From: Pyropia yezoensis
Taxonomy: Eukaryota > Rhodophyta > Bangiophyceae > Bangiales > Bangiaceae
Length of the DNA: 64,000 bases
Reading direction: 5' to 3'
Assembly: GCA_009829735.1 (NCBI GenBank)
Contig: CM020618.1
Span: 7,655,119-7,719,118, forward strand
Positions 42,156 to 54,000 of the stretch are shown here, in pieces. Positions within the stretch are counted from its first letter, which is position 1. Each line of letters begins with the position of its first letter. A program made the position numbers and the translations under genes. The notes beneath the pieces are model-generated. The model saw nothing but the letters and a program-made list of their open reading frames with translations. It had not been told where the DNA came from and searched no databases.

Positions 42156-42477
42156 CAGGCATATCTGGATGAGCGGGAGCGCCCGGCAACTACCGGTACT
42201 ACTCCGATGGCGTCATACCTGGATGCACCGCGCCCACCGCACTGCGTCATCCCGCCTTCCTCCGGTTCCCGTCGTGCCGCGGAGGCAGCGCTGGAGGACG
42301 CTCCCGCGGCGCAGCGTCCGCGCCGGAAGTAGTACTTGGAGGCAAGGAGGGTGAGAGTCTTGGGAGAAGGGAGGAGGGAAGAGGCGGAGAGAAGGGTTGC
42401 TCGAGCGGGTGCTTGTTTTCTTTGATTGTTCCATGCTTGCATTGCGGGTTTTCCTTAATATACCCGTTCCCTTCTTC

Positions 42478-45400
42478 TCAATCCTCTTGTTCCGCATCCG
42501 TTGCGGGTGAGCTCGGCTCGTCCTGCGGGTCTTGGTCGGCCCCGTCCTCTTGGTCCTCCTCCGAGTCCGACTCCAGGATCTTGCCGGCTCTGGCCACCGG
42601 AGTGCCCTCAATCCCGTTCCGTCGCGTGTAGGCGCAGACGTCTGCGATGGGTAACCGGTTTGAGGGTTCCCAGGTATCATCTGCCGGGTTAAAACCGAAC
42701 CAGCGTACTCGCAGGTACAAGCGCCCGTCTCTCCAGGCATGGTCGAAAAACTTGACGTAGACATATTCCCGGCCTTCTTCTTGGGATAGCCAGGGTACTG
42801 CGGCCCGCTTGCGCCGGGTCAAGTCCCGTTTGCTTGGCGGTGGAGCTCGGGTGACACGGTCGCTGCTCACCCGGTACGGGGAGCCATCCACGTCTAGAAG
42901 GAAGGTCCAGCCATCCGTATTCAGGATCTCATTAGGTCCATCCGTCTTAGAGTCCAGCCTCCCCCGGGTCTTGCCATGGTTCTCCACAAAAACCCAGTCG
43001 CCACCACCCAGTTCCTTGTTCTTTTCCTGGACTCTCTTGTCATAGTCCCGCTTGTATCGCTCCTGGGTCTTTGAGATTGACTCCTTGACTCTGGGGAGCA
43101 GGAGCTTCACTTGTTCCAGGACCTCATCCTTTGCCTTGGGACCTGGCTTCGTTGCAGGCTGAAGACCATCTGGTATTCTTTCCAGGGAGAAGTTGGTCAG
43201 CCGCCTTGGGGTGACAAAGTCGAGTGGAGCGACTCCCGTTGTCTGGTGAACTCGGGAGTTGTAGGCTAGAGTGAGGACAGCCAGGAGCTCATCCTAGTCT
43301 TCTTGGTGCTCCTCCACGTAGTGCCGTAGCATATCCACTAGGGTCCGGTTGAATCGTTCCACTTGGCCGTTCGTTTGCGGGTGGTACGTCGTGGTGAACA
43401 AGTTCTTGATGCCCATCAGGTCACAGACTCCTTGGAAGAACAGGGATGCAAACTGGGGGCCATTGTCTGTAAAGACGGAGTCTGGAGGGCCGTAGGCAGC
43501 TATCCAGTACTCGCAGAAGGCTGACGTGACATCCAGAGCCGTAATGGTCCTCAGCGGGATTGCTCGAGTGAACTTGGAGAACCGGTCACAAATGATGAGC
43601 AGGTATACGTTGCCGCTGGATGTTTCAGGTAGGGGGGCCCCAGGATGTCCATGCTTAAGCTTGCAAAGGGCTCCGCCGTCGGGAATAGGCGTAGCTTAGA
43701 AGTCTTCTTCCTCTGGGACAACCGGTTCCTTGCACAAGAAACACAAGCCTCCAGGTGCTTATGGATGTCGCTGGCCATGGTTTCCCAGTAGTAATGTCGT
43801 CGCATTGAAGCATACATCCGATTGATGCCCGGATGTCCGGCCTGGGGAGACGAGTGCTCCAGGCGTACGATGTCAGGTCGCAGGCTTCGGGGTACGTAGA
43901 TTTGAGTTGCCCCATCGAAGGGTGACACCCGTACCAGGAGTCCATCTGTAGACTCGGAAAAACAACTGTTCCGGTTCAGGTCCATTTGGTGGCGAAGCTC
44001 CAAGCATTGAGGATCCGTCAGTTGTGCCTCCAGCATCCGGTGAATGGTCACCGGTTGATGAGCTTCAGGTGTCTCATACAGGGGAGCATGCCAGCCACGT
44101 CCAACATTCGGGAGAATGAAGCAAGGTACTTCCTCCGGAATAGGACCGGTGTCGGCTGCAGGAGTCTCAAGCCGGGACATGGTGTCGGCGCAGTCGTGCT
44201 CCCGCCCTGCTCTGGTGCGCACCTTGTACCTGAACTCTGAAAGGCGTAAGCGCCACCGGGCGACCCTTCCTTGGCTGCTGTCCATACATAGCAGCCACCT
44301 TAGGCTGGTGTGGTCCGTCCGGATGAGGAACTCTTGTCCTTCAGAATATGGACGTAACAGGAAGCAAGCCCACACGACCGCCAAGCACTCGCGCTCCGTC
44401 GTGGAATAATTCTTCTCGGCTGGAGTCAGGACGCGACTGTAGTAGCCTATCGGAAGGAAGTGCCCATCAGGATGCTGCTGGAGTAGTGAGCGCCCCACCT
44501 GGACGCCACAGGCATCAGTCTCCAGAACAAACTGGCCCTCCTGCTTGGGTAACGCCAGTACAGGAGTGGAGGTCAGGCGCTTCTTGAGCGCTTCGAAGGC
44601 CGCGGTCTGCTTCTCGTCGAACACCGGGAGTTGTGCGGGAAGCTTCTTGCTGGTGAGCTTGGTCAATGGCCGGGCAATCAGAGCATAGTCCCGTACGAAC
44701 CGGCGGTAGACGTTGCACATACCTAGGAAGCTCTTGCGTTCTGTCTGGATTTTAGGTTGCCGTGCATGCCGGAGGGCCTTGATGATCTTCTCATTGACTC
44801 GGAGCTCCCCCGGACTCAGCACGTGCCCCAGGTAATCCACCTCAGTCTCAAGCAGGTGGCAATTTTCGGCCTTGAGAGTAACTCCAGCCTTGGACAGGAG
44901 GGCCAGGACCTCTCGAAGGTGCTCCAGGTGTTCCGCTGGGGTCTTGGAGTAAACGATAATGTCGTCCAGGTAGACCAAACATGTTCTCCACCTTAGCGCC
45001 GACAAGATGATGTCGATGGCTCTTTGGTAGGTGGCCGGAGCATCGGTGAGACGAAAAGGTAGACGCTTGCACCGGAATAGTCCCAGGTGGCACGTGAAGG
45101 TGGTCTTGTCCTTGTCCTCGTCAGCCAGAGGGATTTGCCAGTAACCGGCATTGCAATCCAGCGTCGAGAAGAGGGTGGCATCACCAAGAAAGTCGATGCA
45201 ATCATCCATCCGGGGTATCGGGTATACATCCTTGACGGTCATCTCGTTCAGGCGCCTGTAGTCAACGCAGAAACGGAAGAGACCGCCAGGTTTCGCGACG
45301 ACTACCACCGGGAAGGCCCACTCGCCATCAGACGGCTCGATAACATCCATCTTGAGCATCTTGTTAACCTGCTTCTCAATCTCAATCCGGCGATGAGGTC

Positions 45401-46439
45401 CATCCCGGTATGGTTGCAGGTGTACTGGCTTAGCTTCCGGCTTGAGTTGAGTCCGTTGTAGAGTGGCGTCCATCTTGCCCAGCTCTCCCGACCACAGGTG
45501 CCGACATTTCTGGAGAAGCTTCCCCAGTGCCTCCTTCAAGTCGGGAGGGACATTTTCTTGTTTGACCTTCGGCATCCCTGGTGGTGCTTGTTCGGGCTTC
45601 GGAGTAGCGCTGCCAGCCTGCTCTTGTTTCGGAGGTACGTCTAAGGCCGTCAAGTTGGATGCCAGCTCTTGTTGCAGGTTCAAGAGGTCTTCCTTGCTCA
45701 TAGAACGGGCGGACCCCCGGTAAGGCTCTGCTGTACCAACTCGGGTGCCCTTGGCGAAGGTTATTGGCTTCCGGCTCACGTTGACGATCAGCACCGAGAA
45801 CGGGGGGTGCCTTTCTACCTTCTTGTGATGTCCGTGGGCCAAGTATAACCGGTGTTTCGCCAGAAATTCCTTACTTCCGTAGATCAGGCATTGACCTGCA
45901 ATCCGGGTCGTTACTTGAACCTTGGTCTCCGAGCGAGGAAGTAGGAGCACCGGTTTGAAGAGAGTCAAGGTAGAGGGTGGGATGCGTTCCCTCTTGTTCT
46001 TGGCTACACAAACCTTGGCGTCCAGATGCTCCAATACCGGTGACACAAACCCATGGTTGAACTGCACCTTCCCTTCTCCGGGTAGGATGCTCTTGACATG
46101 CTGCTTCTGGAAGTCCCAGCCTAGGATAAGGGGGACTGATAAGGTCTTGACTACTAGAAAGGGAAAAAGCATTGGTTCAATGTTGACATAGATGGCGACG
46201 GGAAGGCGGCCCAGCGGTCGCAGGGTTTGACCTGATGCGTCGACAATGTGGGTTTTGGTAGGCGCTCTCCAGGCATGTCGACGCCAGCCCGGAGGTAACT
46301 GGTTCTCAGTGAGGACGCTTGGTCCGGCTCCCGTGTCAACCACCGGCGTAACAGCTTGGGGAAGGCTATCCCCCATACACATACGAGCATTAATCTTGAG
46401 GTTTTCCTTACGCAGGACGAGCAAGGTCCCCTTGAACAA
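42478..46439 (-). pseudogene. Chromovirus 1 pol: protease, RT, RNase H, integrase, chromodomain
   Basis: The main frame (43551-46439) shows the protease TPVVDTGAGPSV. The RT has FRFCVDYRRLNEMTVKDVYP, STLDCNAGYWQIPL and CLVYLDDIIVYSK. The RNase H has LETDACGVQVGR, TERECLAVVW and RTDHTSLRWL. The integrase zinc region is H...H...CVSCARN, and SLSMDILGP carries the first integrase Asp. A C-run (43632-43637) then shifts the frame. The rest of the integrase (VFTDNGPQF, HPQTNGQVERFN) follows in the new frame, with TAG at 43294-43296 in place of an expected Trp. Downstream is a chromodomain (about 42615-42768; VYVKFFDHAWRDGRLYLRVR, WFGFNPADDTWEPSN) and an acidic tail ending at 42478. The chromodomain would direct integration to modified histones. 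Confidence 0.92.
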
Positions 46440-46567
46440 AGAGGGTGTCCAGGCGGCTACCAGTTGAGCAGGTAACTGCCGTCCTTTCTCCCGGCACGCA
46501 AGGGGAGAACGGGTAGAAGTACCCTGCCGTTGGAGGTTCGGAAAGACACTTGGGGAGAGCGCCTGCC

Positions 46568-48328
46568 CTACTCGTTTCCCGGGTCTGAGGATTCCTTAGA
46601 GGTTTCGGTCTCCAGGTCATAGTCCGTAGGAGCTTCCCTTGCCAGAGCCTCCGTGATGCTCTGTAAGGTTGCCACTCGGACTGCGTGTACCTGTGCCTTG
46701 TCCATCTTGTAGGGTGCTCGCCGGTCAGCCCAGTTGACCGTCTTCGCAAACTCCAGTCCTTGACGCTTGAGTTTCTCCTGGAGATCATTGGGAATGGTCG
46801 GGCACTGGTAGGACATGTAGTCCTCCTTCTGGCACAGCCAGCAAGACCGGAACCGCTGGTTCTTGACCTGCTTGGGGGCGACCAGGGAAGGTTGCTCCTT
46901 AGAATCGAAGCCGCCCCACTTGTCCCCTGACCCCACGGGTGAGGCCTCGCCAACTGCGAGTACCGGTACAGGGCTATCACCTCCATTATACTTGTCGGGT
47001 CCGGGACGAACTCGCGACAACGGCTTGGAAGTTGATACAATGGGAGCTTTGAGGGCCTTGGCTTGCCGGTACTTGCCCTGGGTGTAGGCCATCAACTGCT
47101 GGAAGGTATGTTCTTGATGTTCCTGGTTGTAGTTCTCCGCATCCACTTGAAGATATTCAGGAAGCCCTTCCGAGAAGATCATCTTGAGACTGTCCTCAGG
47201 GTAAACGTTGCCACAAGCCTCGCTCATCTCCCGGACACGACGGGCGAAGGCCTCTGGAGTCTCTTGTCTCTCCATGGTTGCCCGGTTCAATCTGCCCACT
47301 GCCTTGCGCAGGGAGTCCGCGTCAGCGTAGTTGGACAGGAGCCAGTTGACCGCCTCCGGATAACTCCCAACGGTACGCCCGACAATGTGTCCGGCAGAGT
47401 CTGGTAGAACCTGTGCAAACCGCTGTTCCGCTTCTCCGGTCATGAAGTTAACCAGGAGGTAGAGAGCCTTGCCCTCGGACACATCGTTGTCATTGCATGC
47501 CTTGACAAACCGGCGCAGGAAGGCAAAGATAAGCGCCGGTCTCTTCCCGGAAAACTTAGGATGTCCCCCGAAGCTCGGCTGCATTCGCCGGTTCAGGGAT
47601 GCCATCCTCTTGGCCATCTTCCGGGTGTAACCTTGGTCTTGGTTCTCCAGCCGGTAGTTACCCCAATACGTAACCTTGTTCAAGGTGGCATCTCCCACTT
47701 GGTGGGCAGGGAAGTCAAACTCGACTAGCCTGCGCCGGGTGGGACCGGGAGATGCATCCCAGTCACATCCCTCCTCAGAGCTGGAGGAACTGGTCTCGCT
47801 GGTGCTAGAGCGACGGCGACGACGCCGACGCCTCCGGCTGCTCCTGTTACCGGTCTTAGAGTTCCCCGCCCCATAGGATGCAAGGGGAGCAAAAGCTTGG
47901 CCGGTCCCCGGAGTCGAGGTCTCCGGGAGACCCGTAGAACCCGTCACAGCGGTGCCTCTGGCACTGCTAGTGCCCACAGGAAGAGGTGTATAGACCCAAC
48001 TGCCTTGTGTGGGTCCAGGAGTAAACACACCAGGGGCTATCCCTGAAGGTTGAGGAGTAGAACCGACAGGAGGGAGACGTCTGCTGCGAGCGGACTCAAA
48101 CGCCGTTGACCCCGGGGTGGCTCCTACAGGAGGAACAGCCGGAGGAACGGGAGCAGGAGGTGCTTGGCCGCCTGTAGACTCCAGTCCGCTACCGGATGTC
48201 ACACCCAGGTCTGCTTCACCCGTAGGGAGAACGCCGGGTTGGGCACCGTCCCCCGCGGTGACCAGGGATGCGTCAAGGGACACGGGGTCTACCCCTTCGG
48301 GCACCGTCGTGCCAGGGAGGGTAGCCAT
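46568..48328 (-). CDS. Chromovirus 1 gag
   Basis: Start at ATG 48326-48328 (MATLPGTTVPEG), 586 codons. A Pro/Gly/Ser-rich N-terminus is followed by an Arg/Ser patch, then a capsid-like region (KFSGKRPALIFAFLRRFVKA, EAEQRFAQVL, WLLSNYADADSLRKAVGRLN). The C-terminal knuckle reads CWLCQKEDYMSYQC: three Cys are in place but the His is Tyr. Pol begins about 130 bases further in another frame. It forms the virus-like particle and packages RNA. Confidence 0.85.
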   Translation of the reverse strand: MATLPGTTVPEGVDPVSLDASLVTAGDGAQPGVLPTGEADLGVTSGSGLESTGGQAPPAPVPPAVPPVGATPGSTAFESARSRRLPPVGSTPQPSGIAPGVFTPGPTQGSWVYTPLPVGTSSARGTAVTGSTGLPETSTPGTGQAFAPLASYGAGNSKTGNRSSRRRRRRRRRSSTSETSSSSSEEGCDWDASPGPTRRRLVEFDFPAHQVGDATLNKVTYWGNYRLENQDQGYTRKMAKRMASLNRRMQPSFGGHPKFSGKRPALIFAFLRRFVKACNDNDVSEGKALYLLVNFMTGEAEQRFAQVLPDSAGHIVGRTVGSYPEAVNWLLSNYADADSLRKAVGRLNRATMERQETPEAFARRVREMSEACGNVYPEDSLKMIFSEGLPEYLQVDAENYNQEHQEHTFQQLMAYTQGKYRQAKALKAPIVSTSKPLSRVRPGPDKYNGGDSPVPVLAVGEASPVGSGDKWGGFDSKEQPSLVAPKQVKNQRFRSCWLCQKEDYMSYQCPTIPNDLQEKLKRQGLEFAKTVNWADRRAPYKMDKAQVHAVRVATLQSITEALAREAPTDYDLETETSKESSDPGNE

Positions 48329-48518
48329 GTTGGTCTCTTGACAGCCACAGTCCAGTTGCCTGCGTGTCCAAAGATCGCAAGACCACAAGAGAGGGGTTGG
48401 AGAGCCAGGAATGGGATTCCCGTGAACGGGTGCAAATAATTCCCAAACCACAGAAAACGACAGAACAGGAACAACCCAACCGCTGCTCCCAAATGTCTCT
48501 TCTCAACCACTTCGACAA

Positions 48519-48536
48519 TCCCCTGCTGCTCCACCA
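48519..48536 (-). other. Candidate tRNA primer-binding site of chromovirus 1
   Basis: On the minus strand TGGTGGAGCAGCAGGGGA starts four bases after the LTR end. It is the complement of a tRNA 3' end finishing in CCA. The donor tRNA was not identified. Confidence 0.5.
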
Positions 48537-48540
48537 AATA

Positions 48541-49112
48541 TGTGGTATAAAACTCGATCCTCTCAGACACGTGTCAATATCCCTCGGGGGAAAGGGACAG
48601 GTAACACAGAAAGGGGAACTACGAGAATGGTATGCCTGTTGCCTCACGTGCCTGCTCGCAGAGCAAGCAGATATGCACGGTAGTGCACACGGGGAAGAGG
48701 AAAGCAAACGCGCAGTTCTCTTTTTCCTGAGGGCGCGGGCCAAGGGCGCTTCGCTGTCCCTCTTAACGTGCATCTGGGGGAGCCTCGGCACGTTGGCCAG
48801 GTAGCCCCCCCCATAACCCCGAGTGGCCCGGACCCGAGTCTAACCTCGTCAGGTCGGGGGCCACTATCACTACTAATTCTATTCCCACTCACTAATCGCA
48901 CACTCAATTTCTCTCAGATCAAGTCCCTCACAAGCATGCAAAAACCCATCAGAAATCCCTCTCTGACGTGTGGATAGCGTAGTCCACCGCATCCCAGTGC
49001 CGGGCACGGGCCACGGCCGCCAACCATCACCACACGGCGGGCGTGTTCTGGCACCTGGTGCCCTCTGGTTGTAGTCCCGGGTCGGCGCCAAGTCGGGGCC
49101 AGGGATGCTACA
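48541..49112 (-). repeat. Chromovirus 1 LTR, right (5' LTR of the element)
   Basis: 572 bp, 570 of them identical to the left LTR. It precedes gag on the minus strand and so carries the sense promoter. Confidence 0.96.
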
Positions 49113-49117
49113 AGGCC
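49113..49117 (+). repeat. Target-site duplication AGGCC, right
   Basis: Identical to 39450-39454. Confidence 0.95.
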
Positions 49118-50879
49118 CATGTGGCCGCGGAGGTGCCGGCGGGGGTGCTGTCTGCCCTGGGGGCGGCCGGCCGCCGGTGGTGTGAGCGGCCTTTTTCTGT
49201 GGCTCGTGGGCGGTCAGGGAAGTCCTCCCCGTCCGCCTACGGGTCCCAGTGGCGACTCAACCCCCAGCGGCAGCGCACCCGCGCGGCTCCGCCCAGGGCG
49301 GCGACGGCAGCGGTGGCGACGGCGACGACGACGACATTGGCGGTGGCGGCGGGGGCGGCGACGACGACGGCGCCGGCGGCAGCAGCTCCGGTGGCTACGG
49401 CGACGACGGCGGACGCGACGACGGTGGCGACGACGGCGGCGACACTGGCGGCGACGGCGGGGTTGGCGGCGACGACGACGGCGGCGGCGGCGGCTGCGGC
49501 TCCTGCTTCGGCCGCGGTGACAGGCGCCGACGCCACGCTGTTTGCGGTGGACCACGCCGCGTGGGCGCTGGCGCGGTCGGCGTTTCTGCGCGCCGCCGCG
49601 CCCACCGACGCGGCATGGCCGGCCCTGGTGGCCTATGGCGCCCGCACGGCTGCGCACGTCCCCGCGGCGCTGGCGGGCGTGTGGCGTCGTCTTTTTGCCG
49701 ACGCCCTGGACTGGGTGTGGCATGAGCCCACCCAGCGTCAGGCGTGGCTGTGGCTGCTCACGCTCCCCTCGCTGGCCCTCCACGTGCCGGTGCGGGCGGC
49801 CGACCGACGCGCCGGCGGCGACCCCCCCCCGGTTCTGTCGCTTGCCGCTCGCGCGGCGGCGCTCCTCGAGGGGGAATTTGCCTGCGCGCTGGCCGACCGC
49901 GACGCTGGCATCTGGCGGCCGCCTTCGGGGGGGGGCGGTGCTTCCGGCGGCCGAGCCCAGCGCCCAGCCGATCGGCCTGCCGTGCCGCCAGCCACCTACT
50001 GTGGGGCTCGCCGCGCGCCGCGCCTGACCGCTGCGCAGCGCCGGGGGCTCCGGCAGCTGCGCAGCGGCCGGCAGAGCGCCGCCGCCCGCTCCCTCCTCGC
50101 TAAGCCGCCGGCGCCCAAGTCGCCGGTGGTGTGGCGCAACGCGTGCGCCCTGTTTGCGCGCGCCGCGCCAGGGCTGGCGACGGCTGCGTCGGTGGCGGCC
50201 ACTTTCCCCGCAGACCTGGAGGCGGCGGACGCGGCCGCCGCGGCGTCCCCCGCGCCCGCCGCGCTGTCACGGGCGGCGGTGGAGGCGGCCATCCGCTCGG
50301 CCGGCCCTGGCAAGTCGCCGGAGCCGTCCGGCCTGCGGGTGGAGCACCTGTGGGCCCTGGCCGTGGATGGCCAGGACGCCCTCGTCGAGGTGCTCCTCCT
50401 GCTGGCCGGCGGCACCACCCTGCTGCGGGTGCCGGTCGTCGCGATGCGTGCGCTGGCCGGCGCCGACTTGGTACTGTTGAGCAAGCCGGGCGGCATGCAG
50501 GCGGACGGGCTGCCAAGTCTCCGCCCCATTGGGATGCCGGAGACCCTGCGCAAGCTCGTCGCCGCGGCGCTGGCGCGGTCGGTGCTGGGGGCTGCGGCGG
50601 CGCTTTTTGCGCCGCTGCAGATGGGGGCGGGGGTCTCCAGCGCGTGTGAGCGTATGCTCCACGAGCTGGAGGCCCACCTCGCTCTCCACCCCCATCACGC
50701 CCTTCTGCAGCTGAACAACAAGAACGCGTTCAACCTCGTGTCGCGTGCGGCGGCGGGGGCCTTGCTGTAGCGGGCCCTTCCCGTCCTGTCCTTCTACATC
50801 GAGTGGGTCTATGGGGCGGAGGGTGGGGGGGCGGCAACGCCGGTCTACGGCTGGGCGCCCGGAGGTGCCGACGGCGGGA

Positions 50880-51007
50880 TGGTGTCGTCCAGGGTAGTGG
50901 GGAATTGATGTGTCTTGGGGGGAATGATCGGGGCCAGACATGTAAGGAGAGGTCCCAGTCCATGTCCCCTGGGTTCCCGGTGAGGATTTAAGGGGCAAAC
51001 CCCTACA
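50880..51007 (-). repeat. 128-bp LTR of chromovirus 2 (3' LTR)
   Basis: On the minus strand it begins TGTAGGGG and ends GACGACACCA. It directly follows a purine tract and directly abuts broken copy C. A diverged copy lies at 57500-57627 with the same length. Confidence 0.7.
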
Positions 51008-51020
51008 CCTCCCCCCTCTC
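51008..51020 (-). other. Polypurine tract of chromovirus 2
   Basis: On the minus strand GAGAGGGGGGAGG lies immediately before the LTR. Confidence 0.75.
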
Positions 51021-54000
51021 AGGACGCGCGTCGAAGAAATACGTCTAAAACTTCAGGGGCGTTCACAAGGTCTCGCTTTGTCATCCAAGAGTTCTCGCTG
51101 ATGTCGCAGCCTTTCCATTTGACGAGGTACTGCAGTCGTCCACGGCGTTTTAGTGACCGTACAATGGAGTCCACTTCACACTCGACCGAGCCATCCGGAA
51201 ATACAACTGGGGATGGAACGGGAGGAAGTTGACCATACGGATCAGCGCGGTACGGCTTCAGGAGGCTGGCATGGAAGGCGTTGTGAACTGTGCGATCGAG
51301 GACAGCTTGTGGAAGATCGAGACGGAACGTGACGTCATTGATGCTCTACGTCACTTTGTAGGGTCCGAAGTACTTGGGCATCAGCTTACGAGCGTCTTGA
51401 AAAGCGTCAGACAAGAGGTTCTTGGTGCTGAGGAGTACGTGCTCGCCCACAGTGATTGTGCATGGTCGGCGATGACGGTTTGCGTACGCCGAGCGCGTCT
51501 CATTGGCGCTCTTGATGGCGGCGATAGCCGTCTTTTGAGCATCGTGGAGGGGGTAGCAAATCCGACACGGCAGAAGGCTTCCTGCCGTGTTGAGGATGTC
51601 CATAGGCACGGTCCCAGTCGCCTTGATGATGGTTGACGAAGTTTCTGAGGATTTCTTCAATTTTCTTGTTCATAATCTCAGTTTGGCCGTCTGTCTGCGG
51701 GTGGTGGGCCGACGAGGCTTTGATCTTGACGTTGAGCATCTCTGTCAGTGACAGCAAGAAGTTGTAGAAAAATATGGGGTCGCGGTCACAGACGACTTCG
51801 TGAGGTAGGCCGTGGTTGCGATAGACGTGATCGTGGTAAAGCTGAGCTGTGACCGGCGCTGCACATTCCGGCTTCATTGGTGCCAGGCGAATCATCTTTG
51901 TGAGTCGGTCAACAACGACACAAATGCCGTTGTGGCCTCGTGGTGTCAGTGGCAGAGGGTGAAAAAGTCCATGGAGACACTTGCCCATCTTTGGCTTGGG
52001 AATTCGAGTGGTTCGAGATGACCCAGAGATTAATGAGTGCTAGCCTTGTTCCGCTGGCACGAATCACATGATTGTACGTATCTTTGGATGTCCTCCCGCA
52101 TAGACTTCCAGTAGTAATTGGAAGCAACGGCCTTGGTGGTTATCTTCACTCCCATGTGCCCTTGGCGCGGGACGTCGTGGTAGTCGTGGAGGAGTCTTTG
52201 GCGTAGAGTACCAGCGGGGATGCACATACGGTCACCTCGTTTCAACAACCGCATATGAAGCCGGAAGGGAGATACCCGGTCCTTGGCTAGGTCGGCAAAC
52301 TCGAGATCCGCTTTGTACTCTTGTTCTAGGGTTGCAAAGTCTTGATCACTTTGGTTGATGGACATGAGGTTGTTAGTTTGTTGATTTCAGTTTTCTTGAG
52401 GGTTTCGTCAATGGTCATGGTCAGCACTCGGCTGAGGAGATCTTGGTTGGCTTCGTGCTTGTCAAGGGCATCTTGGGGTTGCCTGGAAAGGGCATCAGCT
52501 ACGGCGTTGAAGATGCCTTTGATCGGGACAATCTTGAACTGGAATTGATCCAGAAGTTCAAGCCACTTGACTTGGCGGTTGTTCAGTCTTTCTTGGGTTC
52601 GCAGGTATCTCAGGGACTCGTGGTCGGTATGGACCTCAAAGGGTTTTTCGTGGAGGTAGCAGCGCCAGTGCCAAATGGATTGGACAACTGCGAGCAGCTC
52701 ACGTTCGCGGATGCTGTAGCGTTGCTCGTGGATATTCAAGGTCAGGGAGAAGAAAGCCACTGGACGCCGTCCCTTTCCGTCGTCTTGTTCGAGGACTGCG
52801 CCAATAGGATACCCGCTGGCATCAGTAGACACGTAGATGGGATATCGTTTGTCAAACGGCCATAGTACCGGTGCACTTGTTGTCAGAGTCTGCAGCTGCT
52901 CGAAGGCTTTCTGGGCGTCCGGCGTCCACTCAAAGTCGACCTTCCCCGTCAGCCTTGTAAGTGGGGTAGCAATTGCGGCCATTCCCTTGATAAATCGGCG
53001 ATAGAAGTTGACCATACCGAGGAAAGACTGCACGTCCTTCTTGCTCTTGGGGGTTGCCCACGTCCGAATGGCTTGGACCTTCTGGTCCTCCATGGAAAAG
53101 CCTGCGTCAGATATGACGTGGCCGAGGTAATCGACAGTGGTTCGAGCGAATTGGCACTTACTCGCCTTGGCGTAAAGCTTGTTTTCTCGTAGCTTCGCCA
53201 GGGTTTTTCTCAGGTGCTTGAGATGATCCTCGTTGGTTTCGCTGTAGACCAAAATGTCGTCTAAGTAGACGCAGATGAAGTCGTACAGGTAGGGTCCGAA
53301 CACATCGTTCATCAAGTTCATAAAGACTGCGCGGGCGTTCGTCAGTCCGAAGGGTAGCGCAGTAAACTCGTAGAATCCATACTTGGTCCGGAACACCGTC
53401 AATGGGATGGTGTCAGGGTCCAGCCGGATCTGGTGGTAGCCAGAGCGGAGGTCAATCTTCGTGAGGTACTTGGCCTTTCGTAGTTGATCAAAGATGTCAT
53501 CGATACGAGGTAGACGATATGCATTCTTGATGGTGGCCTTGTTCCATGCTCGGTAGTCGATGCACATCCGCCAGCCGCCGTCATTCATCGCCGAAGATAG
53601 ATCGGAGAAGCCCCACGGTGAGACGTTCGGCAGAATGAGTCCCTTCCGAATCAGGGACGCAAGTTGCGTCTTGAGTTCATCGAGATCCCACTCGGGAAGG
53701 CGGTAAATACCGCTGCGACGTGGTTCAGCGTCGTCGGTCAGCTTGATGCTAAACTTGAGGCTACGCCCGGGAGGGAGTCCGTCCGGGAGTTCAACCGGGA
53801 AGATGGCAGCGTACTCCTTGAGAATCTCTTGGACTTCATTTTTGTCTTCGGCTTCTCCCATAGTAATGGAGTTGATGTCAAAACTGCTTGAGGGGTCTTC
53901 AGACTGCAAGTAGATGGCGAAGACAGGGGTCGTTTGGATGAGGTCACGTGCGAGTCGTTGCCGGCTATTGAGGCTCTCCGGTTTCTTGAGGGAGGCGGTA

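Larger units (their letters stand above)
39455..49112 (-). mobile_element. Ty3-type chromovirus 1, complete, 9.66 kb, recently inserted
   Basis: Two 572-bp LTRs begin TG and end CA, differ at two positions, and are flanked by a perfect 5-bp duplication. On the minus strand the order is LTR, primer-binding site, gag, pol (protease, RT, RNase H, integrase, chromodomain), purine tract, LTR. An additional plus-strand ORF of about 580 codons lies between pol and the left LTR. It is nested in retrotransposon copy C. Near-identity of the LTRs indicates a young insertion, although pol already has a frameshift and a stop. Confidence 0.96.
39152..50770 (+). pseudogene. Non-LTR ORF2 of copy C, interrupted by LTR element
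   Basis: ATG at 39152 overlaps the ORF1 stop (AATGAGTGA). The C2H2 finger has lost its second Cys (CAVPGRK). The chromovirus sits in the finger after HLRQA, and the remaining codons (AHVAAEVPAGVL) resume at 49113. The right part keeps ADATLFAVDHAAW as in copy A but has LLQLNNKNAF at motif A as in copy B. TAG at 50768-50770 ends it shortly before the break at 50879. Confidence 0.85.
36324..50879 (+). mobile_element. Non-LTR retrotransposon copy C, split by a chromovirus and 3'-truncated
   Basis: It starts at the same repeat base as B and D. Left part 36324-39454, interrupted by the chromovirus 39455-49112, right part 49113-50879. It ends inside the RT domain (GGWAPGGADGG) where the 128-bp LTR of the second chromovirus begins. 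The endonuclease half and the 3' end are absent. Confidence 0.9.

Noticed and set aside
45087-46191. Plus-strand short frames inside chromovirus 1 pol
   Set aside because: Shadows of the pol reading frame without domain features, unlike the long antisense ORF at 40416-42155.
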